Source of the DNA: Pseudomonas argentinensis
GTDB taxonomy: Bacteria; Pseudomonadota; Gammaproteobacteria; Pseudomonadales; Pseudomonadaceae
Assembly: GCF_001839655.2 (NCBI RefSeq)
Contig: NZ_CP056087.1
Coordinates: 1,178,001 to 1,242,000 of the forward strand
DNA length: 64,000 bases
Direction: 5' to 3'
The position numbers and the translations under genes were made by a program. A model generated the notes under the pieces. That model was given only the letters and a program-made list of their open reading frames with translations. It searched no databases and was not told the origin of the DNA. Below are positions 57,756 through 64,000 of the stretch, piece by piece. How positions within the stretch are numbered: the first letter of the stretch is position 1; each line of letters begins with the position of its first letter.

Positions 57756-58928
57756 ATGTCTTTCGATCTTGCCGCTCGCCTGGCCGAGCGCCGTGCTGCC
57801 GATCTGTATCGCCAGCGCCCCCTGTTGGGCAGCCCCCAGGGACCGCTGGTGGAGATGGATGGCCGCCGGTTGCTGGCCTTCTGCTCCAACGATTACCTGG
57901 GCCTGGCCAATCACCCGCAGGTGGTCGAAGCCTGGCGTGCCGGCGCCCAGCGCTGGGGCGTCGGCGGTGGCGCCTCGCATCTGGTGATCGGCCACAGTAC
58001 GCCGCACCATGAACTGGAAGAAGCCCTGGCCGACTTCACTGGGCGGCCGCGGGCGCTGCTGTTCTCCACCGGTTACATGGCCAACCTGGGTGCAGTCACC
58101 GCACTGGTGGGCAAGGGCGACACGGTGCTCGAGGATCGTCTCAACCACGCTTCGCTGCTGGACGCCGGTCTGCTCAGCGGCGCGCGTTTCTCGCGCTACC
58201 TGCACAATGACGCGCAAAGCCTTGCCAGCCGCCTGGCCAAGGCCGAGGGCAATACTCTGGTGGTCTGCGACGGCGTGTTCAGCATGGACGGCGATGTTGC
58301 CGACCTGCCGGCGCTGTGTGCCGAAGCGCGGCGCCGGCAGGCCTGGGTGATGGTCGATGATGCCCACGGCTTCGGCACCCTGGGCGCCACCGGCGGCGGT
58401 GTGGTCGAGCAGTTCGGCCTGGGCCTGGACGAGGTGCCGGTGCTGGTCGGCACCCTGGGCAAGGCGTTCGGTACCGCGGGTGCCTTCGTGGCGGGCAGTG
58501 AGGCGCTGATCGACACCCTGGTGCAGTTCGCCCGGCCCTATATCTACACCACCAGCCAGCCACCGGCGCTGGCCTGCGCCACCCTCAAGAGTCTCGAACT
58601 GCTGCGCAGCGAGCATTGGCGCCGTGAGCACCTGGCGGCGCTGATCGGTCGATTCCGTGAGGGGGCTGCGAGCATCGGGCTGACGTTGATGGACAGCAGC
58701 ACCGCGATCCAGCCGATCCTGATCGGCGACAGCGCCCGTGCCATGGCCCTGTCCCGGGCCTTGCGCGAGCACGGCCTGCTGGTCACCGCGATTCGTCCGC
58801 CCACCGTTGCGGCGGGCAGCGCGCGCCTGCGGGTCACCCTGTCCGCCGCCCATGAGCCGGCCCAGGTGGATCACCTGCTCGACGCCCTGGCCCAGTGCTG
58901 GGCGCAGCTACCCGGGGAGCCCGCGTGA
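57756..58928 (+). CDS. bioF: 8-amino-7-oxononanoate synthase BioF
   Basis: 390 residues; PLP enzyme condensing pimeloyl-ACP and alanine. The Schiff-base lysine is in [12 protein letters not shown] and the cofactor Asp in [12 protein letters not shown]. The start [20 protein letters not shown] is preceded by GGAG. The stop overlaps the bioH start. Confidence 0.97.
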   Translation: MSFDLAARLAERRAADLYRQRPLLGSPQGPLVEMDGRRLLAFCSNDYLGLANHPQVVEAWRAGAQRWGVGGGASHLVIGHSTPHHELEEALADFTGRPRALLFSTGYMANLGAVTALVGKGDTVLEDRLNHASLLDAGLLSGARFSRYLHNDAQSLASRLAKAEGNTLVVCDGVFSMDGDVADLPALCAEARRRQAWVMVDDAHGFGTLGATGGGVVEQFGLGLDEVPVLVGTLGKAFGTAGAFVAGSEALIDTLVQFARPYIYTTSQPPALACATLKSLELLRSEHWRREHLAALIGRFREGAASIGLTLMDSSTAIQPILIGDSARAMALSRALREHGLLVTAIRPPTVAAGSARLRVTLSAAHEPAQVDHLLDALAQCWAQLPGEPA

Positions 58929-59635
58929 TGGCTCAGCCGCTGATTCTGCTAACCGGTTGGGGCCTCGGCAGTGCGCCGCTGGTGCCGTTGGCCGAGGCGC
59001 TGGCCGGCCATTTTCGGGTGCGCATCGAAGCCTTGCCGGCGTTCGAACGGGCTGACATCGAGCTTAGCCTGGAGGCGCTCGACGACCGTTTGCCCCGTGG
59101 CGTCTGGCTGGGTGGCTGGTCCCTGGGTGGCATGCTCGCCACCTTGCTGGCGGCGCGCCGCGGCGTGGAGTGCCCGGGCCTGCTGACCCTGGCCAGCAAT
59201 GCCCGGTTCACCGTCAGCGAGGCCTGGCCCACAGCGATGCCGGCAGCCACCTTCGCGGCCTTTCGCGAGGCCTATGCCCTGAACCCCACCGCCACGCTCA
59301 AGCGTTTCGCCATGCTCTGCAGCCAGGGTGCCGTCGATTTTCGCGGTCTGTCCCGCCGCTTGCTGGAACAGGCCAATGGTGCCGATTCCCTGGCCGGCCT
59401 GGATCTGCTTGCCGCACTCGACACACGAGCGGCGCTGCAGCAGTTCACCGGGCCCCAACTGCATCTGTTCGCAGCTGACGATGCCTTGGTGCCCGTGGCG
59501 ACTGCGGCGGCCATCCAGGCGCTACAGCCGGCCGCTACGGTGCGCCGTGTCGAGGGCGCGAGCCATGCCCTGGTGGTCGAACAGGTGGGCGAGGTGGTGG
59601 CTGCGGTCGAGCGCTTTCTGGAGGTGCAAAAATGA
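58928..59635 (+). CDS. bioH: Pimeloyl-ACP methyl ester carboxylesterase BioH
   Basis: 235 residues, alpha/beta hydrolase removing the methyl group from pimeloyl-ACP ester. The nucleophile elbow is GGWSLGG; the catalytic His is in [10 protein letters not shown] and the Asp in FAADDALVP. It starts one base inside the bioF stop (TGATG), and its own stop overlaps bioC (ATGA). Confidence 0.94.
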   Translation: MAQPLILLTGWGLGSAPLVPLAEALAGHFRVRIEALPAFERADIELSLEALDDRLPRGVWLGGWSLGGMLATLLAARRGVECPGLLTLASNARFTVSEAWPTAMPAATFAAFREAYALNPTATLKRFAMLCSQGAVDFRGLSRRLLEQANGADSLAGLDLLAALDTRAALQQFTGPQLHLFAADDALVPVATAAAIQALQPAATVRRVEGASHALVVEQVGEVVAAVERFLEVQK

Positions 59636-60423
59636 GTGCGCTGCCGGACAAACGTCGGGTAGCCGCATCCTTTTCCAGGGCCGCCGACACCTATGACAGC
59701 GTGGCACAACTGCAGCGCGACGTCGGCCGGCAGTTGCTGGGGTATCTGCCGCCGGTCCTGCAGCCGCAGCGTTGGCTCGACCTGGGCTGTGGCACGGGGT
59801 TTTTCAGCCGTGGGCTGAGGGACCGCTATCCGCGCAGCCAAGGCATTGCCATGGATATCGCCGAGGGCATGGTGCAGCACGCCCGGCATGCGGGTGGGGC
59901 CCAGACTTTCGTGGCCGGCGATGCCGAGCAGCTGCCGCTGCGCGATGGCAGTTGCGACCTGGTCTTCTCCAGCCTGGCGCTGCAGTGGTGCGCGGACTTC
60001 GCCGCCGTACTCGGCGAGGCGCACCGGGTGCTGCGGCCTGGCGGTGTGCTGGCGTTCAACAGCCTGTGCGTCGGCACCTTGCAGGAGCTGCGCGACAGCT
60101 GGCAGGCCGTGGACGGTTTCGTGCACGTGAATCGCTTTCGCCGCGCCGAGGACTATCAGTTGCTATGCGCCGGTAGCGGCTTGCGCGTGGAGCGATTGCA
60201 GGTGTGTGCCCATCGCCTGCATTACCCGGACCTGCGCAGCCTGACCCATGGCCTCAAGGCCCTCGGCGCCCACAACCTCAATGACGGTCGTCCGGCCGGG
60301 CTGACCGGCCGCGCACGGCTGCGTGCCCTGGCCGATGCCTACGAGCAGCGGCGCCAGCCCGAGGGGCTGCCGTGCACCTACCAGGTCATCTACGGCGTAC
60401 TGCAAAAGGAGCCTCGACCATGA
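59632..60423 (+). CDS. bioC: Malonyl-ACP O-methyltransferase BioC
   Basis: 263 residues; methylates malonyl-ACP to start pimelate synthesis. N-terminal [26 protein letters not shown] and the SAM-binding [15 protein letters not shown] are diagnostic; [12 protein letters not shown] follows. Overlaps bioH and bioD by 4 bp each. Confidence 0.96.
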   Translation: MSALPDKRRVAASFSRAADTYDSVAQLQRDVGRQLLGYLPPVLQPQRWLDLGCGTGFFSRGLRDRYPRSQGIAMDIAEGMVQHARHAGGAQTFVAGDAEQLPLRDGSCDLVFSSLALQWCADFAAVLGEAHRVLRPGGVLAFNSLCVGTLQELRDSWQAVDGFVHVNRFRRAEDYQLLCAGSGLRVERLQVCAHRLHYPDLRSLTHGLKALGAHNLNDGRPAGLTGRARLRALADAYEQRRQPEGLPCTYQVIYGVLQKEPRP

Positions 60424-61103
60424 GCGCCGCCTATTTCGTCACCGGTACCGATACCGAAATCGGCAAGACCACCATCGCGGCCGGCCTTCTTCACGCCGCG
60501 CGCGTTGCCGGGTTGTCGACAGCGGCGGCCAAACCGATTGCCTCCGGCTGCCAGCTCACTGCCGAGGGGCTGCGCAACGATGATGCCCTGGCGCTACTTG
60601 CCCAGTGCAGCCTGCCGTTGCGTTATGAGGAGGTGAATCCGCTGGCGTTCGCGCCGGCCATCGCGCCCCACCTGGCGGCTCGCGATGCCGGCGTGTCGCT
60701 CGAGGTGCCGGCGCTGCAAGCGGCTGTTCGGACGATTCTCGACAAGGGCGCGGATTTCACCCTGGTCGAGGGCGCCGGTGGCTGGCGCGTGCCGCTGGGC
60801 GGCATGGCCACGCTGGCCGATCTGGCCCGGGCCTTGAGCATTCCGGTGATTCTGGTGGTGGGGGTGCGGCTGGGCTGCATCAACCACGCGCTGCTGAGCG
60901 CCGACGCGATCGTCGCCGACGGCCTGACCCTGGCCGGCTGGGTGGCCAACGGCGTGGATCCGCACGTCACGCGCCTGGAGGATAACCTCGCCACGCTCGC
61001 CGAGCGGCTTGCGGCCCCTTGCATCGGGCAGGTGCCTTTCCTGCCATCGGTTTGCGCCGAGCAGGTCGCGCGGCACCTCGATTTATCGCGATTGATGCTA
61101 TGA
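60420..61103 (+). CDS. bioD: Dethiobiotin synthetase BioD
   Basis: 227 residues; ATP-dependent ring closure to dethiobiotin. P-loop [19 protein letters not shown], then KPIASGCQ and [19 protein letters not shown] precedes the ATG. This completes the operon bioB-F-H-C-D; bioA is not in the window. Confidence 0.97.
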   Translation: MSAAYFVTGTDTEIGKTTIAAGLLHAARVAGLSTAAAKPIASGCQLTAEGLRNDDALALLAQCSLPLRYEEVNPLAFAPAIAPHLAARDAGVSLEVPALQAAVRTILDKGADFTLVEGAGGWRVPLGGMATLADLARALSIPVILVVGVRLGCINHALLSADAIVADGLTLAGWVANGVDPHVTRLEDNLATLAERLAAPCIGQVPFLPSVCAEQVARHLDLSRLML

Positions 61104-61195
61104 ACGCCAACTCTTGCATCATTTTTGGCTGTACATCTTTTGACCGGCTTCTGGTTAAATGCACGCTATAAAGTTCCTGCAGCAGGAGACGTCCC

Positions 61196-61462
61196 ATGCA
61201 GATCTCGTCCACCAGCGCATTCAACGCTGGTATCAATACCATCCAGTCCGGCCAGCGCCGGGTCGACCAGGCCGCCGGTGAAATCGCCAGCGCGCCGGTC
61301 ACTGCCGAGCGTGCCCAGGCCAACGAGCCCTCCGCAGCCCGTGCCGACATCGCCGAGAACATGGTCGAGATGCGCGTTGGCCAATACGAAGCCCAGGCTG
61401 GCGCTCGTGTCGTGCAGACAGCGGACAAGGTGCTGGGCACCTTGATCGACGTCACCGCCTAA
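61196..61462 (+). CDS. Miniature flagellar rod/hook-like protein
   Basis: 88 residues. The C-terminal half (NMVEMRVGQYEAQAGARVVQ, then TADKVLGTL) resembles the conserved C-terminal helix of FlgC/FlgE/FlgG proteins, and the N-terminal half (SSTSAFNAGINTIQSGQRRV) the N-terminal helix, with only a short linker instead of the usual D1–D2 body. AGGAG precedes the ATG. Function unknown; it is not in a flagellar locus. Confidence 0.78.
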   Translation: MQISSTSAFNAGINTIQSGQRRVDQAAGEIASAPVTAERAQANEPSAARADIAENMVEMRVGQYEAQAGARVVQTADKVLGTLIDVTA

Positions 61463-61476
61463 TCCCAGCTTTTTTC

Positions 61477-61650
61477 GGGTACCTCTAATAGGCGAGGCAG
61501 TCAGCGCTATACCGACGGCGGCCCCACAAAAATAGGCGAAAAAGCGACCGCGGTCGCGCTCGACTTTAGGTGTTGTGAATCAGCATTCTGCTTGCTCGCA
61601 TCCGAGCCTGTTTTAACGCGGTGCTGATAACGCAGATAGTTAGGTGCCCG
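61477..61650. repeat. Diverged, reversed copy of the MITE-like element
   Basis: GGGTACCTCTAA with GGCGAGGCAGTCAGCGC at the left and GAGCCTGTTTTAACGC ... ACGCAGATAGTTAGGTGCCC at the right match the 13176–13323 element in reverse. The terminal repeats are partly lost. Confidence 0.7.
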
Positions 61651-61682
61651 TTCGGGGCGCTCGACTCCGGAGGGAGCTCGAC

Positions 61683-62435
61683 ATGCAGGTTGCCGGTTTC
61701 TCCTCCACCTATTCATTTGCCTCTGCGGCTGTTCCCCGTCCCATCGAATCCGCCAGTTCGCCCGATCTCGCCCGGGCGTCTTTCGCACCCGTTGCCGCCA
61801 GTACTGAAACCGATTCCTCCAAAGCAGCCACCTCTCAAGAAGAGCAGGACAAGCCGCAGGACGCCTCGACCGACGCCCCTGCCACGGGCACTGGCAAACC
61901 AGGCGAGCCGCGCACGGCCCAGGAAGAGCAGAAGCTGCAACTGGTCATTGCCGAACTGGCCAACCGTGACCGCGAAGTGCGTAGCCACGAACAGGCCCAT
62001 GCTGCCGTTGGCGGCGTACATGCCGGAGCGCCTACCTACACCTATACCCGCGGTCCGGATGGCAAGCGCTATGCCTCCGGCGGTGAGGTGAGCATCGATG
62101 TCGGCGCGGTCGCCAATGACCCGCAGGCCACCCTGACCAAGATGGAAATCGTCATTCGTGCGGCGCTGGCGCCTGCCGAGCCTTCCGCCCAGGATCGCAG
62201 CGTGGCCAGCCAGGCCCAGGCGCAGATGGCAGTGGCGCGCGCCGAGCTGGCGGCCATGCAGCGCAGCGAGGCAGAAGCCCCCCAAGCCTCTGCCGACGAA
62301 GACGCCGAAAAAAGCGACGACCCGTCGGTCACATCCGATGCCTCCACGAGTCCGTTCGCGCTTGCGGGCATCAGCCTCTATGCCGCGTCCGCGAACGAGC
62401 AGCGGCCATCCGGGTTGCTCGATCTTCACGCTTGA
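61683..62435 (+). CDS. SprA-related putative metalloprotease
   Basis: 250 residues. The N-terminal ~75 residues are Ser/Ala/Thr-rich and low complexity. A conserved core (about 80–175) holds REVRSHEQAHAAVGGVHAG with an HExxH motif (H102-EQA-H106), and PTYTYTRGPDGKRYASGGEV. This is the SprA-related family. No signal peptide is seen. GGAGG precedes the ATG. Substrate unknown. Confidence 0.85.
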   Translation: MQVAGFSSTYSFASAAVPRPIESASSPDLARASFAPVAASTETDSSKAATSQEEQDKPQDASTDAPATGTGKPGEPRTAQEEQKLQLVIAELANRDREVRSHEQAHAAVGGVHAGAPTYTYTRGPDGKRYASGGEVSIDVGAVANDPQATLTKMEIVIRAALAPAEPSAQDRSVASQAQAQMAVARAELAAMQRSEAEAPQASADEDAEKSDDPSVTSDASTSPFALAGISLYAASANEQRPSGLLDLHA

Positions 62436-62481
62436 GCGCCCATACGCGGCCTTGACAGTCATTGGGCGTAAACGTATGTTT

Positions 62482-62495
62482 CAAACATGTGTTTG
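62482..62495. promoter_or_regulatory. PsrA-type box upstream of the acyl-CoA dehydrogenase
   Basis: CAAAC-ATGT-GTTTG is a perfect match to the fatty-acid-responsive PsrA motif (G/C-AAAC-N2-4-GTTTG/C), 91 bp before the fadE-type ATG. Confidence 0.75.
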
Positions 62496-62585
62496 AGAGG
62501 AGCGATCTTCTCCCCATGCCCATTCTGCAAACGACCGCCCCCCGGCCATCCCAAACAAAAGAGACCACCCGCAGAGGTACCCGCT

Positions 62586-64000
62586 ATGCCTGATTACAAG
62601 GCCCCCTTGCGCGATATCCGTTTCGTACGTGACGAGCTGCTCGGTTATGACGCGCACTACCAGAGCCTGCCCGGCTGCCAGGACGCCACGCCAGACATGG
62701 TCGACGCGATTCTCGAAGAAGGCGCCAAGTTCTGCGAGCAGGTGCTCTCTCCGCTGAACCGCGTCGGCGACACCGAAGGCTGCACCTGGAGCGAATCCGG
62801 CGTGAAGACGCCGACCGGCTTCAAGGAAGCCTACAAGCAGTTCGTGGAAGGCGGCTGGCCGAGCCTGGCTCATGATGTGGAGCATGGTGGTCAGGGCCTG
62901 CCTGAATCGCTGGGCCTGGCGGTCAGCGAGATGGTCGGCACCGCCAACTGGTCGTGGGGCATGTACCCGGGCCTGTCCCATGGTGCGATGAACACCATTT
63001 CCGCCCACGGCACCGCCGAGCAGCAGCACACCTACCTGACCAAGCTGGTATCCGGCGAGTGGACCGGCACCATGTGCCTGACCGAACCGCATTGCGGTAC
63101 CGACCTGGGCATGCTGCGCACCAAGGCCGAGCCCCAGGCCGATGGCTCCTACAGCATTTCCGGCACCAAGATCTTCATCTCCGCCGGTGAGCACGACATG
63201 GCCGACAACATCGTCCATATCGTCCTGGCTCGCCTGCCCGATGCGCCGGCCGGCACCAAGGGGATTTCCCTGTTCATCGTGCCCAAGTTCCTGCCCGGTG
63301 CCGACGGTGGCGTGGGCGAGCGCAATGGCGTGAGCTGCGGCTCCATCGAGCACAAGATGGGCATCCACGGCAACGCCACCTGCGTGATGAACTTCGATTC
63401 GGCCACCGGCTTCCTGATCGGCCCGCCGAACAAGGGCCTGAATTGCATGTTCACCTTCATGAACACCGCACGCCTGGGTACCGCGCTGCAGGGCCTGGCC
63501 CATGCCGAACTGGGTTTCCAGGGCGCCATCAAGTACGCCCGCGAGCGTCTGCAGATGCGTTCGCTGACCGGCCCGAAAGCACCGGACAAGGCCGCCGACC
63601 CGATCATCGTGCACCCGGACGTGCGCCGCATGCTGCTGACCATGAAGGCCTTCGCCGAGGGCAACCGGGCGATGGTCTACTTCACCGCCAAGCAGGTGGA
63701 CATCGTCAAGTACGCCCAGGACGAGGAGCAGAAGAAAGCGGCCGATGGCCTGCTGGCCTTCCTGACCCCGATCGCCAAGGCGTTCATGACCGAAGTGGGC
63801 TTCGAATCCGCTTCCCACGGCATGCAGGTGTACGGTGGTCACGGCTTCATCAGCGAGTGGGGCATGGAGCAGAACCTGCGCGACTGCCGCATCGCCATGA
63901 TGTACGAAGGCACCACCGGGGTTCAGGCCCTCGACCTGCTGGGCCGCAAGGTGCTGATGACCCAGGGCGAAGCGCTCAAGGGCTTCACCAAGATCGTCCA
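62586..64000 (+). CDS. Acyl-CoA dehydrogenase, partial (right end of window)
   Basis: The first 471 codons of a FadE-type acyl-CoA dehydrogenase (full members are about 600 residues). Visible are the N-terminal MPDYKAPLRDIRFVRDELLGY, the FAD-binding MCLTEPHCGTDLG and SGTKIFISAGEHD, and GMQVYGGHGFISEWGMEQ with the catalytic-loop region MMYEGTTGVQALDLLGRKV. It catalyses the first step of beta-oxidation. The C-terminus lies beyond the window. Confidence 0.95.
   Translation, partial: MPDYKAPLRDIRFVRDELLGYDAHYQSLPGCQDATPDMVDAILEEGAKFCEQVLSPLNRVGDTEGCTWSESGVKTPTGFKEAYKQFVEGGWPSLAHDVEHGGQGLPESLGLAVSEMVGTANWSWGMYPGLSHGAMNTISAHGTAEQQHTYLTKLVSGEWTGTMCLTEPHCGTDLGMLRTKAEPQADGSYSISGTKIFISAGEHDMADNIVHIVLARLPDAPAGTKGISLFIVPKFLPGADGGVGERNGVSCGSIEHKMGIHGNATCVMNFDSATGFLIGPPNKGLNCMFTFMNTARLGTALQGLAHAELGFQGAIKYARERLQMRSLTGPKAPDKAADPIIVHPDVRRMLLTMKAFAEGNRAMVYFTAKQVDIVKYAQDEEQKKAADGLLAFLTPIAKAFMTEVGFESASHGMQVYGGHGFISEWGMEQNLRDCRIAMMYEGTTGVQALDLLGRKVLMTQGEALKGFTKIV

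Overview
The window is a 64 kb stretch of a GC-rich gammaproteobacterial chromosome. Gene content, gene order and intergenic repeats point to Pseudomonas: the glnA–DUF4124–DUF4124–ntrB–ntrC locus, creBC/creD, a bioBFHCD operon followed by a flagellin-rod-like small gene and a fadE-type gene, and REP/REPIN-type repeats. The species cannot be fixed from the sequence alone. I see no rRNA, tRNA, prophage, transposase or CRISPR array. Almost everything is core metabolism or regulation; the unusual content is mostly between the genes.

Layout. 0–13 kb: secB, trmL, a small membrane protein, then a nitrogen-control block read leftwards (glnA, two DUF4124 proteins, ntrB, ntrC), followed by a probable NtrC/sigma-54-driven small RNA of the NrsZ type. 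thiI and typA read rightwards. 13–22.7 kb: a large DUF2339/DUF3999 membrane pair, two tandem class-A-beta-lactamase-fold serine hydrolases, a YkgJ-type cysteine cluster protein and a membrane diguanylate cyclase. 22.7–31 kb: fbp, DUF924, two small lipoproteins (one a lipocalin), a further lipoprotein, proline iminopeptidase with dtd, a glutamine-type amino-acid ABC transporter and a retropepsin-like protein. 31–38.5 kb: a chemoreceptor, a DnaA-box-rich repeat array, and creB-creC-(CBS protein)-creD. 38.6–48.7 kb: trhP, a DnaQ-like exonuclease with a cNMP/CBS/DUF294 protein, a GH5 glycosidase with a membrane acyltransferase, glcB, a GNAT enzyme and a two-ACT-domain regulator. 48.7–52.8 kb: a FecI/FecR/FecA-type iron-signalling cassette with a candidate Fur box. 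52.9–64 kb: rarD-type transporter, srkA, modE, comF, the biotin operon with a BirA operator, two small conserved genes and the start of an acyl-CoA dehydrogenase gene with a PsrA-type box.

How the parts fit. The left block reads as one nitrogen regulon: a consensus sigma-54 promoter with paired NtrC-like sites in front of glnA, a strong NtrC-like site in front of ntrB, and a second sigma-54 promoter with paired NtrC-like sites in front of a multi-hairpin RNA downstream of ntrC. A perfect NtrC-like palindrome also precedes the amino-acid transporter. The right block is the complete late biotin pathway under a BirA-type operator whose right half-site contains the bioB -35 element.

The most unexpected structure is the 33.16–33.82 kb region. 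It holds four units, each with a DnaA box (three exact TTATCCACA, one TTGTCCACA), a weak second box 12 bp on and an inverted weak box exactly 26 bp on, repeated every 179–189 bp. Other non-coding structures worth attention are four covarying hairpins (1530–1691), a ~540 bp nested palindrome (6969–7509), a MITE-like element with perfect 20 bp ends (13176–13323), and a duplicated intergenic element whose second copy carries six-fold heptanucleotide expansions (30291–30374).
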